This document shows, piece by piece, positions 7,301-15,364 of a stretch of 64,000 bases of DNA (the stretch's first letter is position 1; every line of letters begins with the position of its first letter). The position numbers and the translations under genes are program-made. Under the pieces are notes generated by a model. It searched no databases, was not told where the DNA came from, and was given only the letters and a program-made list of their open reading frames with translations. This stretch comes from Prevotella sp. (GTDB lineage: Bacteria; Bacteroidota; Bacteroidia; Bacteroidales; Bacteroidaceae), in the NCBI GenBank assembly GCA_016285075.1, contig JAEEQB010000008.1, forward strand, positions 1 through 64,000. The letters are read 5' to 3'.

Positions 7301-9983
7301 GCTTTTTGACAAGAGTCTTGACCAGCTTCAGAAGCACCAATGGTACTTCACCCCATACCTGTCGCTGCCTATGCCCGGCACTGAGTGGCGTTACGGTTCT
7401 TGGGCACCATTGGGACTATTGGGTATGCGGCATGCCGGCCACCTCACTATTCGCAGTCTCCACTATAGCCATTTTGACGATGATGCCTTCCCCGACTACA
7501 GGTCTTATAGAGCTTATGGAATAGGAGGTGCCAGGCTGAGGGGTGTGTCGATGGCGGCTGCATCGAATAAGGCTTTCAGTCTTGAGGAGAGTGCGGTGAT
7601 GGATGAAGCTTCGCCTGGAATCCTGGCGGATGTTGCTGTCCTAGACGTCGCTAACAAGAAAAGGGTACTCGGTAAGGGACTCCCTGCCTCGAGTGCCGAT
7701 GATGCTGGAGAGGAACCTGCTAATGATGTGCAGGTAAGGGAAAACCTACAGGAGACGGCTTTCTTCTATCCCCGTCTGCAAACAGATTCCTGTGGACAGG
7801 TCATGCTGAAGTTCACCTTGCCCGAAAGCCTTACTACATGGCGCTTTATGGGATTGGCTCATAACAGTGCCTTGTGCAACGGTCTGTTAGAAGGTGAAAC
7901 CGTAGCCAAAAAGGACGTGATGATTCAGCCTAACGTGCCTCGGTTTATCCGGGAGGGCGATGAGGTCACTATTTCAGCACGCATTTTCAATACAGGCGAG
8001 AGCGATGTGAAGGGTACGGCCCGCCTTTATCTGATTGACCCTGAGACAGAGGAAACGGTCTATGAGGCACGACTTCCATTCAGTGTGGGTAAGGCGTCCA
8101 CAACGAGTGTAGGTTTCCGTTTCAACACGTCCAGTATCAGGCAACAGGGTTCTCTCTATATATGTAAGGTTACAGCCATTGGGGCAGGGTTCAGCGATGG
8201 TGAGCAGCACTATCTGCCCTTGCTGCCTAGCAGGGAGCGTGTTACCATAACGGTACCATTCACACAGAACGAACCAGGCACGAAGACCATCGACCTTGGG
8301 ACGCTTTTGCCGAAGGTAAAGTCGGATACCAAAATCACCATAGAGTATACGAATAACCCTGCATGGCTCATGATCCAAGCCCTGCCTGCTATAGGCCATC
8401 CCCATGACGACTGTGCCCTTTGCCAGGTGGCGTCGCTCTATGCCAACACCATAGGCAGGTATATAGTTGACCAGAACCCACAGGCTAAGAACGTCTTTGA
8501 GCAATGGATGCGAGAAGGAGGTGATGAAACTTCGCTGAACTCTCAGCTGGAGAAGAATCAGGAACTGAAGAACCTGGTACTCAGCGAGACTCCGTGGGTG
8601 GCTGATGCTGACCGCGAGACAGAACAGCGGCACAGGTTGTCGGACTTCTTCGATGAGAACCTCATGCAACACCGGCTGAAGCAGGCTACAGAAAAACTTC
8701 AGACTTTGCAGCTTGCTGATGGGTCATGGAGCTGGTGGCCGCAGATGCCCGGTTCGCTCCTGATGACGATGAATATCAGTGAGACGCTGGTCAGAATGGA
8801 GAAGATGGTGGCGGACGCAGCAGGAAACAGACGCCCGGAAGTGAAGACCATGCTCGACCAATCCTTCAAATACTTGGGCAACGAGATGGTGGAAGTGGTG
8901 AATGAGCTGAAGAAGGAAGAGCGGAAGGGCCACAAAGTGGTATTCCCCTCGTTCTCAGCGCTGCAGTGGCTTTACATCTGTACCCTTGACAGTCAACGTG
9001 GCAATGAGCTGCCAACGAAGGTGAAGGAGGCCAATGACTATCTGATTCGTCTGCTCAAGAAAGAACGTAAGAACCAGACCATCTACGAGAAGGCAATGAC
9101 TGCCATCATCCTCCACTCATCCCAGTATGTGAAGAGCCTGAAGGAGTATACCGTCTACAAGGAAGAGATGGGACGCTACTATGACACACCGCGCGCCGGC
9201 TACTCTTGGCGTGACTATCGCATACCCACTCAAGTGGCAGCCATTGAGGCGTTGCAGCTACTTGCACCACAAGACCAACAGACCATTGACGAGATGCGCC
9301 GCTGGTTGTTACAGGAAAAACGCACACAGGCCTGGGATACATCGGTTAACAGTGTCGATGCTGTATATGCTTTCCTTATTGGCCACAACGAGGAACTGAA
9401 GCCGCAACCCCAGACGGAGCTGCTGCTTGACGACAGACAGCTTGACTTGCCCCAGTCTACGGCGGGAATAGGCTATGTGAAGACGGCACGGACATATGCC
9501 GGCGAGAAAACCTTTGCCGCGAAGAAAACCAGTGCGGGAACTTCGTGGGGTTGCGTCTATGCACAGTTCATGCAGCCTGCAAGTGAGATTCAGTCAGCAG
9601 GCAGTGGCTTGACGGTGAAACGTGAAATACTGGGAGAAAAAGAGAGCAGCTTCAGGATTGGGCAGCGTGTCACCGTCAGAATCACCATTGACAGTGAACG
9701 TGACCTTGACTTCGTGCAGGTCCAGGACAAACGGGCTGCCTGCATGGAACCTGTCAGCCAGCTCAGCGGCTACCGCAATGGCTACTACTGTGCACCGATA
9801 GACAACTGCACGAATTACTTCTTCCACCAGTTGCCGAAGGGACACCATGTGATTGAGACTGAGTACTACGTGGACCGTCCAGGTACCTACGAAACGGGTA
9901 CATGCACCGTCCAGTGTGCATACGCACCGGAGTACAGAGCCAATACGAAGTCGTTCACGATTCAGGTGAAAGATGCCGAATGA
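4389..9983 (+). CDS. Alpha-2-macroglobulin-like protein, large
   Basis: An 1864-residue exported protein of the bacterial alpha-2-macroglobulin type. It has a signal peptide (MNKRSLLAILIALMPMAIFGQ), a long helical N-terminal extension (about 25-340), macroglobulin domains including an MG2-like segment (TDRAIYRPGQTVHVAAIVY, about 520) and an A2M domain (TLPESLTTWRFMGLAHN, about 1145). An alpha-toroid thioester domain follows (about 1330-1700), then a receptor-binding-like end. The thioester motif CxEQ is not intact: the expected position reads HDDCALCQVASLY with Cys1342, so the covalent trap is probably absent. Such proteins are thought to guard the periplasm or surface against host proteases or to act as structural surface proteins. 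Two aromatic patches (RRRAWWWMSYSRYW near residue 660) are unusual. Confidence 0.85.
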   Translation: MNKRSLLAILIALMPMAIFGQTYTALWKKAAEAEQQDLPRSQYDLLMQIVKKADQERNFGQLLKAELKGAQVMTRIAPDSLQPAVERMETRCQQEKDVVMKTVYQTVLWRICQDNPRLEKTVEKPALTPDICRQLAAVKAESLEPVILKGTDSKLFDHDLLSVIGMQTNDYDALHGYYDQAGNRRATLLTALELLRRERPAGRVQLQKADYLERIDSLINRYADLTEAGEAVIERYEYMAGHTDATPEQLWQYINWGLERYGSWQRMNVLRQAQRDLTSLQFNAIIDQRVALPGQEQTVGLKSLRGITQLTLRVYRVNANGDTELRAYNAEDYRKLKPLLTPLPEMTQTQQYVGKKEYELFEDSLTLKGLPVGVYMLEIESAPQTEVSRQFYFVSNVRVMYEAQPEPLLTTDEKWMQTLQKNHDETCSGQHIRYVVVDATTGQPLKGAKVKLSFPRGYKQKERTQILTTDEQGEAMLMMTSNERPYQVFAYTDDDKACAPTDGYGRFNYYSAASRVEQTVVMTDRAIYRPGQTVHVAAIVYETADGYKHSALKDQKCKLRLYDANGKEVASKDLVSDQYGTVEADFTLPQGGLTGMFHIEAQGGSAYFRVEQYKRPTFQVEFPDVNEHYEDGDTVVVKGKALTYSGVPVQGAKVKYTVVRRRAWWWMSYSRYWSMGSIGVSSADEEVGTGEALTAQDGTFSVELPMVLPKTDFPMFYNFVCTADITDQAGETHQGQLSLPLGNRKTAFSVDLPEQLLREKPEPMTFHLRNAAGIDISAEVRYRVNGGKWQTANTQQKIPVVQPKSGLYELEAICEKDTLKQRFTVFSLDDERPAAETDDWFYVSDPQFPRDGSPVTLQVGSSAKDLHIVYSIISGDRVLESGAVKKSGALLNRKFTYKEEYGNGLLLTYAWVKQGRCYRHTAHIQRPLPDERLMLEWNTFRDRLTPGQQEEWSLTVKNPDGTPADAQLTAVLFDKSLDQLQKHQWYFTPYLSLPMPGTEWRYGSWAPLGLLGMRHAGHLTIRSLHYSHFDDDAFPDYRSYRAYGIGGARLRGVSMAAASNKAFSLEESAVMDEASPGILADVAVLDVANKKRVLGKGLPASSADDAGEEPANDVQVRENLQETAFFYPRLQTDSCGQVMLKFTLPESLTTWRFMGLAHNSALCNGLLEGETVAKKDVMIQPNVPRFIREGDEVTISARIFNTGESDVKGTARLYLIDPETEETVYEARLPFSVGKASTTSVGFRFNTSSIRQQGSLYICKVTAIGAGFSDGEQHYLPLLPSRERVTITVPFTQNEPGTKTIDLGTLLPKVKSDTKITIEYTNNPAWLMIQALPAIGHPHDDCALCQVASLYANTIGRYIVDQNPQAKNVFEQWMREGGDETSLNSQLEKNQELKNLVLSETPWVADADRETEQRHRLSDFFDENLMQHRLKQATEKLQTLQLADGSWSWWPQMPGSLLMTMNISETLVRMEKMVADAAGNRRPEVKTMLDQSFKYLGNEMVEVVNELKKEERKGHKVVFPSFSALQWLYICTLDSQRGNELPTKVKEANDYLIRLLKKERKNQTIYEKAMTAIILHSSQYVKSLKEYTVYKEEMGRYYDTPRAGYSWRDYRIPTQVAAIEALQLLAPQDQQTIDEMRRWLLQEKRTQAWDTSVNSVDAVYAFLIGHNEELKPQPQTELLLDDRQLDLPQSTAGIGYVKTARTYAGEKTFAAKKTSAGTSWGCVYAQFMQPASEIQSAGSGLTVKREILGEKESSFRIGQRVTVRITIDSERDLDFVQVQDKRAACMEPVSQLSGYRNGYYCAPIDNCTNYFFHQLPKGHHVIETEYYVDRPGTYETGTCTVQCAYAPEYRANTKSFTIQVKDAE

Positions 9984-10028
9984 GGCGTAAAAACTCTTAA
10001 ATTTATTGGAGAAATGGCCACTTCTTTG

Positions 10029-10036
10029 TATCTTTG
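10029..10036 (+). promoter_or_regulatory. -7 box upstream of DUF1573 gene
   Basis: TATCTTTG, 31 bp before ATG 10068 and about 45 bp after the stop of the A2M-like gene. Confidence 0.65.
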
Positions 10037-10067
10037 CATCCGTTTACGAATCAAATAGCGATTATTC

Positions 10068-11180
10068 ATGAAGAAAACCAGCATACATAGACGAATGGGA
10101 ATTCTAACTGTATTTCTCATTTTTCAACTGTCATTTCTTACCTCTCAGGCTCAGACGCTCACGGCTACTGAACCCATTCTAGACTGCGGCACCACAGGCT
10201 TTGAAGTGCCTGTCACTGCAACCTTCCAGCTGTGGAACAAAGGGCAGGAGCCTTTACGTATCAAGGATGTCCACCCCGACTGCGGTTGTACTAAGGTGGA
10301 GTTTCCCCGTCAGGAGATAGCCGTCGGAGAGTCGTTCAAGGTGCTGCTCACGTACGACGGACGGCAGTTAGGCCATTACTATAAGCAGGCTGCTGTCACG
10401 GCCGAAGGGCTGGAAGAACCTCTTTATCTGGCCATGAAGGGTGTTGTGCTGGCCGACATGAAGGACTACAGCGGCTCCTATCCTTTCAAGATGGGCAGCC
10501 TGCTGCTGGACAGGAACTACATAGAGTTTGACGACGTGAACCGTGGTGACCAGCCGCAGCAGGAGCTCTATATCATGAACAATGGCACGAAGGTGATGCA
10601 GCCCACTGTGATGCACCTGCCGTCCTATCTCTCGGCCACGGTGTCGCCACGACGACTGTCGCCTGGGCATGCCGGGCTGGTGACGCTGACGCTGAACACC
10701 GACAAGGTTCATAACCTGGGTCTGACGCAGACCTCCATCTATATTGGTCAGCAGTTGGGTGAGAAGGTCAGTTCGAAGAACGAAGTGCCGGTGTCTGTAG
10801 TCCTGCTGCCTGATCTGAAGAGCCTCAGTGGCGAGCAGAAGCAGTTTGCACCAAAGTTGCAGCTGTCGGCAGAGGCTGGTGATTTGAATGCACCGGTAAT
10901 CGACCTTGGCTCGTTCGACGGAAAGACCAAGAAGTCGGGTGAGATCACCCTGTTCAACGGTGGACGAACGGCTTTGGATATTTCTTCGCTGCAGATGTTC
11001 ACCCCAGGTTTGAAGGTGACGCTAGGCAAACGCCAGATAAAGGCTGGTGAGTCGACGAAACTGAAGGTCACGGCCTATCGCGACCGTCTGAAGGCAGCCC
11101 GCTCGGCGCCACGTGTGCTGATGATCACGAATGATCCCGACCATGCGAAAGTCACCATTGTCATAAAAGCAAAAGAGTAA
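10068..11180 (+). CDS. DUF1573 domain-containing exported protein
   Basis: 370 residues. A signal peptide (about 1-29) is followed by a DUF1573 domain with its hallmark: F.LWNKGQEPL.I..V...CGCTKVEFP. Later segments, such as SGEITLFNGGRTALDISSLQMFTPGLKVTL, repeat the same Ig-like beta-sandwich pattern, so three related domains are likely. DUF1573 proteins are ASPM/SPD-2/Hydin-like Ig folds common in Bacteroidetes, with no defined biochemical role. It has its own promoter. The gene downstream (meaB) starts 31 bp after the stop. Confidence 0.8.
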   Translation: MKKTSIHRRMGILTVFLIFQLSFLTSQAQTLTATEPILDCGTTGFEVPVTATFQLWNKGQEPLRIKDVHPDCGCTKVEFPRQEIAVGESFKVLLTYDGRQLGHYYKQAAVTAEGLEEPLYLAMKGVVLADMKDYSGSYPFKMGSLLLDRNYIEFDDVNRGDQPQQELYIMNNGTKVMQPTVMHLPSYLSATVSPRRLSPGHAGLVTLTLNTDKVHNLGLTQTSIYIGQQLGEKVSSKNEVPVSVVLLPDLKSLSGEQKQFAPKLQLSAEAGDLNAPVIDLGSFDGKTKKSGEITLFNGGRTALDISSLQMFTPGLKVTLGKRQIKAGESTKLKVTAYRDRLKAARSAPRVLMITNDPDHAKVTIVIKAKE

Positions 11181-11211
11181 ATACTTTCACCTAACACCCC
11201 ATCACCAAAAC

Positions 11212-12315
11212 ATGGAACATCCTGAAAACAGTGCAGAATATGCAGGCTTGCAAGTGAACAGCGGCGTGGAACAGCCTGCCATCATCAATCCCTACCTGAA
11301 ACGCGGCCGTTTCCGTCGGCATGAATACTCGGTGGGCGAGATGGTGGAAGGCATCATAAAGGGCGATGTCACCATGCTGTCGCAGGCCGTTACACTCATA
11401 GAAAGCGTACATCCCGACCACTATGCCAAGGCTCAGGAAGTAATCAATAAGTGCCTGCCTTTCAGCGGAAAGAGCGTAAGGGTGGGCATCAGTGGCGTAC
11501 CAGGAGCCGGCAAGTCAACGAGTATCGACGAGTTCGGCATGCACCTGCTGAAAGAGAGGGGTGGACGGTTGGCTGTATTGGCTATCGACCCATCGAGCGA
11601 ACGCTCCAAGGGCAGTATACTCGGCGACAAGACCCGCATGGAAAAACTGTCTCAGCATCCTGACTCGTTCATACGCCCTTCACCATCGGCAGGATCCTTG
11701 GGAGGGGTAGCGCGCAAGACGCGTGAGACGATCATCCTCTGCGAGGCAGCAGGTTTCGACAAGATATTCGTGGAGACCGTTGGCGTGGGACAGAGTGAGA
11801 CTGCCTGTCATTCCATGGTAGACTTCTTCTTACTTATCCAGGTGGCTGGTACCGGCGACGAGCTGCAGGGAATCAAGCGCGGCATCATGGAAATCAGCGA
11901 CGGCATTGTCATCAACAAGTGCGACGGCGACAATGTAGAGCGTTGCCAGATGGCTGCCACCAATTTCCGCAATGCACTCCACTTCTTCCCTATGCCCGCC
12001 AGTGGTTGGACACCCAAGGTGCTGTGCTACAGCGGTTTCTATGGCACTGGTGTGAAGGAGGTGTGGGATATGATTTACCAGTACATAGACTTTGTCAAGC
12101 AGAACGGTTATTTTGACTACCGCCGTCAGGAGCAAGCCAAGTACTGGATGTACGAGAGCATCAATGAACAGCTGAAGAACTCGTTCTACAACAATCCCCT
12201 CATCAACCAGAAGCTGCAAGAGTCGGAAGCCGACGTGCTTGAAGGACGTAAGACCAGCTTTATTGCTGCGCAGGATTTGCTCGACCTCTATTATACTTCT
12301 GTTCGCAATGCTTAA
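11212..12315 (+). CDS. meaB: MeaB/ArgK-type G-protein chaperone of methylmalonyl-CoA mutase
   Basis: A 367-residue P-loop GTPase. Walker A is GVPGAGKST; the Mg/switch region has AIDPSSERSKGSILGDKTRM; the family motif ETVGVGQSE follows; INKCDGD is the base-recognition NKxD equivalent. MeaB guards and reloads the B12 cofactor of methylmalonyl-CoA mutase, used by Bacteroidales for propionate formation. The mutase genes themselves are not in this window. Length and motif order are normal for the family. Confidence 0.9.
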   Translation: MEHPENSAEYAGLQVNSGVEQPAIINPYLKRGRFRRHEYSVGEMVEGIIKGDVTMLSQAVTLIESVHPDHYAKAQEVINKCLPFSGKSVRVGISGVPGAGKSTSIDEFGMHLLKERGGRLAVLAIDPSSERSKGSILGDKTRMEKLSQHPDSFIRPSPSAGSLGGVARKTRETIILCEAAGFDKIFVETVGVGQSETACHSMVDFFLLIQVAGTGDELQGIKRGIMEISDGIVINKCDGDNVERCQMAATNFRNALHFFPMPASGWTPKVLCYSGFYGTGVKEVWDMIYQYIDFVKQNGYFDYRRQEQAKYWMYESINEQLKNSFYNNPLINQKLQESEADVLEGRKTSFIAAQDLLDLYYTSVRNA

Positions 12316-12348
12316 TGCAATAGTCACTCATCACCCAACAACCATCAC

Positions 12349-13233
12349 ATGCAGATTGAGATAGACAACGGAAGCGGCTTCTGCTTCGGCGTGACTACAG
12401 CCATCAAGAAAGCCGAGGAAGAATTGGCACAGGGGCATACGCTCTACTGCTTGGGTGACATTGTCCACAATGGAATGGAATGTGAACGCCTGCGGCAGAT
12501 GGGCTTGGTAACCATCGGTCACGATGAAATGGCCCATCTGCATGACGTGAAGGTGCTGCTGCGCGCCCACGGTGAGCCACCTGAGACCTATGAAATGGCA
12601 CGACACAACAACATAGAAATCATCGATGCCACCTGCCCTGTGGTGCTTCAGCTGCAGAAACGTATTAAGAAACAGTTTGAGTCGGGTATTACCAACATCC
12701 AGCATCCAATACCTAATACCCAAATCGTCATCTTCGGCAAAAAAGGTCACGCTGAGGTGTTGGGACTGGTCGGACAGACTCAAGGCAGTGCCATCGTCAT
12801 TGAGAACTTCGACGAGGTGTCGAAACTCGACTTCTCGCGTCCTCTTTATCTTTATTCACAGACCACAAAGTCGCTTGACGAATACCATCGTATCATCGAC
12901 TATATCTCCTCGCATATGATGCCTGGAGTAGAATTCAAAAGTTTTGATACCATCTGCCGCTCGGTAGCGAACCGCATGCCCAGCATCTCTCAGTTTGCAG
13001 CCCGCCACGACCTCATTCTCTTTGTAAGTGGTCGCAAGAGTTCCAACGGGAAAGTGCTCTTTGGAGAGTGCCTGCGGGTGAACCCCAATACCCACCTCAT
13101 AGAAGGATTGGAAGAGATACAGCCAGAGTGGCTGCAGGGTGTAGACTCTGTGGGAATCTGTGGTGCTACGTCTACACCCAAATGGCTCATGGAACAGTGC
13201 CGCGATGCCATTCAACGTCAACTTCAACGATAA
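12349..13233 (+). CDS. ispH: 4-hydroxy-3-methylbut-2-enyl diphosphate reductase
   Basis: 294 residues. IspH is the iron-sulfur enzyme that makes IPP and DMAPP in the last step of the MEP isoprenoid pathway. The three cluster cysteines are visible in GFCFGV (N-terminus), DATCPVV and GICGATSTP. The HGEPPE and TTKSLDEY segments are also family hallmarks. Between the second Cys and the KKGHAEV motif the protein carries an extra, low-complexity stretch (ITNIQHPIPNT) that I do not expect in the family; it is encoded by near-repeats of aatacc around 12687-12721. It follows meaB by 33 bp in the same direction. Confidence 0.92.
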   Translation: MQIEIDNGSGFCFGVTTAIKKAEEELAQGHTLYCLGDIVHNGMECERLRQMGLVTIGHDEMAHLHDVKVLLRAHGEPPETYEMARHNNIEIIDATCPVVLQLQKRIKKQFESGITNIQHPIPNTQIVIFGKKGHAEVLGLVGQTQGSAIVIENFDEVSKLDFSRPLYLYSQTTKSLDEYHRIIDYISSHMMPGVEFKSFDTICRSVANRMPSISQFAARHDLILFVSGRKSSNGKVLFGECLRVNPNTHLIEGLEEIQPEWLQGVDSVGICGATSTPKWLMEQCRDAIQRQLQR

Positions 13234-13266
13234 CGTGATTAATTCATTTCAAATAAGAAACCATAT

Positions 13267-14016
13267 ATGCGCCTCATCAGTTGGAATGTAAACGGGCTTC
13301 GCGCTTGCGAAGGAAAAGGATTTAGTGACATCTTCATGCAGTTGGATGCCGACTGCTTCTGTCTGCAGGAAACCAAGATGCAGGCTGGGCAGCTCGACCT
13401 GAAGTTTGAAGGTTACGAGAGCTATTGGAACTATGCCGAGAAGAAAGGCTATAGCGGTACGGCTGTATTCACCCGTGTGAAACCTCTTTCAGTCAGTTAC
13501 GGCATAGGAATCGATGAACACGACCACGAGGGACGCGTTATCACACTCGAGTTCCAGGACTTCTATCTGGTGTGCTGCTATACCCCCAACTCTCAAGACG
13601 AACTAAAGCGACTGGACTATCGGATGAAGTGGGAAGACGATTTCCGCACTTATCTCACCAAACTCGATCTGCAGAAACCCGTCGTGCTCTGTGGCGACTT
13701 GAACGTGGCTCACGAGGAGATAGACCTGAAGAACCCCAAGACCAACCGCCGTAATGCTGGCTTTACCGACGAGGAACGTGGGAAGTTTTCCGAACTGCTG
13801 GCGGCTGGCTTTACTGATAGCTTCCGATGGAAATATCCTGAGCAGGTGACTTACAGCTGGTGGTCCTACCGTTTCCAGGCACGTCAGAAGAATGCTGGCT
13901 GGCGCATCGACTACTTCGTTTGCTCTGACCGTCTGCGTCCCAATATTATCGACGCGAAGATTCATACTGAGGTCTTGGGGTCTGACCATTGCCCCGTAGA
14001 ATTGGAATTGAAGTGA
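13267..14016 (+). CDS. xth: Exodeoxyribonuclease III (AP endonuclease)
   Basis: 249 residues of the Xth/ExoA endonuclease-exonuclease-phosphatase fold, acting in base-excision repair. Motifs in order: [11 protein letters not shown] (metal-binding Asn), CLQETKMQ (metal-binding Glu), [35 protein letters not shown] (catalytic Asp/Asn), YSWWSYR and the terminal [11 protein letters not shown] (catalytic His). It is complete and of standard length. It follows ispH by 33 bp; no separate promoter is obvious. Confidence 0.93.
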   Translation: MRLISWNVNGLRACEGKGFSDIFMQLDADCFCLQETKMQAGQLDLKFEGYESYWNYAEKKGYSGTAVFTRVKPLSVSYGIGIDEHDHEGRVITLEFQDFYLVCCYTPNSQDELKRLDYRMKWEDDFRTYLTKLDLQKPVVLCGDLNVAHEEIDLKNPKTNRRNAGFTDEERGKFSELLAAGFTDSFRWKYPEQVTYSWWSYRFQARQKNAGWRIDYFVCSDRLRPNIIDAKIHTEVLGSDHCPVELELK

Positions 14017-14084
14017 AAGGCTTCCGCAATCCCCTCCAAAAGGAAAGAAGGTTTAGACAGACAAAAAAATAAGAGAAAGTGAAG

Positions 14085-14642
14085 ATGAAAGAATGCAGCG
14101 CCCCTCATCAGACAAATCGTCACACCCTCGTTGGCAGAGGGTGGCTGAGGCTTGTTCTTCTATTTCTCTCATGGTCTCTGTTCCTAAATCTCAACGCTCA
14201 GCGGCGCTTAGTGGTGGCTGATGTTGAAACGCTGCAGCCAGTGGCGGGCGTCAATGTGCAGGGAAGGGGATTGAAAGGACTCACCGACTCATTGGGATGC
14301 ATCCTGGTGAACGACAGCGCCCGCACCTTGGTCTTCTCACATACTTCCTACGAGAGCCGCATCATCAACCTCACGGAAGTGCGCGACACCGTATACCTCA
14401 TTTCCAAGCTCCTGTCGCTGAAGGAAGTCTATGTCTTCGGACAAGGCAAGGGCGAGGACGAACTGAAGGAACTGAAGAAGCGACTACGTATTGAAAAAAC
14501 AGAAGCTCAGCTCGCCAACATCAATCCCGACCTTAGTGTCAACCCATTAGGTCTTCTTGGCAAGCTCATTCCCAAAAGCTGGCGAAGAAACAAGGCTGCC
14601 GAGCGGCGTAAACGCTTCCAGAAGATGATAGAAGAATATTGA
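14085..14642 (+). CDS. Exported protein with carboxypeptidase-regulatory-like domain
   Basis: 185 residues from ATG 14085; a GTG at 14079 is an alternative. A signal anchor (LRLVLLFLSWSLFLNLNAQ) leads to a short beta-rich domain: VVADVETLQPVAGVNVQG, then GLTDSLG, VFSHTSYESRIINL. This is the carboxypeptidase-D regulatory/TonB-plug-like transthyretin fold typical of Bacteroidetes. The C-terminal third is strongly basic (NKAAERRKRFQKMIEEY). Function unknown. It lies between xth and another small conserved gene. Confidence 0.65.
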   Translation: MKECSAPHQTNRHTLVGRGWLRLVLLFLSWSLFLNLNAQRRLVVADVETLQPVAGVNVQGRGLKGLTDSLGCILVNDSARTLVFSHTSYESRIINLTEVRDTVYLISKLLSLKEVYVFGQGKGEDELKELKKRLRIEKTEAQLANINPDLSVNPLGLLGKLIPKSWRRNKAAERRKRFQKMIEEY

Positions 14643-14689
14643 GATAATGAGATATTTACCCATACAATAAAAAACAGAAAGACAAGACA

Positions 14690-15307
14690 ATGAGTTTTTT
14701 TAGCAAATTATTCGGAAAGAAGGAGGAACAGCAAAAAGTAGGTGGCATGGAAGACTTCATGACGCTCATCCGTGTATATTTTCAGGCGGTCATGGCTGCC
14801 GACCTGCACATCACCAACCTCGCTGCACTGCCCGACCTCAGGGTGTTCAAGCAGACGCTGAAGGTGCCTACGGTGAATAACCGCTTGGGTGTGGGCGAGA
14901 AGCAACGCGTCAGTAAGATGATGAAAGAAATCTATGGCATGGATGACTCTTTCTGTAAGGAGATAGAGGGAAGCATCCGCCGTCGCTGCAAGTCCCCACA
15001 GGACGTGCAGACCTATATGTATCAGTTCCAGGGATTCTCGCAAGACCTGATGATGCTCACATCCAACCTCATGAAGTTCAAGCTACGCCTGCCCGGATTC
15101 CTCAAGAAGGCACTCTATACGATGACCGAGAAGACCGTCAACGACATTTTTACTAAGAACGACTTTACCGATGCCGGCGTCATGAAGACCGTCGTAGGCG
15201 TCCGTCAGCTCAACCAGCGTTTAGGCTTCTCACAGCAGTGGGTCACCAACTTCGTTTATCGCGTGGTGATGCTCGCCAAGAAGGAGCCGAGGAAAGCGGA
15301 GGAGTAA
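14690..15307 (+). CDS. Conserved hypothetical cytoplasmic protein
   Basis: 205 residues, starting MSFFSKLFGKKEE. No signal peptide and no membrane segment. Predominantly helical, with repeated basic patches (VSKMMKEIYGMDDSF, SIRRRCKSPQDVQTYMYQF). I do not recognise a functional domain. It is likely co-transcribed with the upstream regulatory-like-domain gene (47-bp gap). Confidence 0.6.
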   Translation: MSFFSKLFGKKEEQQKVGGMEDFMTLIRVYFQAVMAADLHITNLAALPDLRVFKQTLKVPTVNNRLGVGEKQRVSKMMKEIYGMDDSFCKEIEGSIRRRCKSPQDVQTYMYQFQGFSQDLMMLTSNLMKFKLRLPGFLKKALYTMTEKTVNDIFTKNDFTDAGVMKTVVGVRQLNQRLGFSQQWVTNFVYRVVMLAKKEPRKAEE

Positions 15308-15364
15308 TATCCACGCTTGAATCACCCGCAAGACAAAACTTCCAATTTAACTACAGAAACCAAA

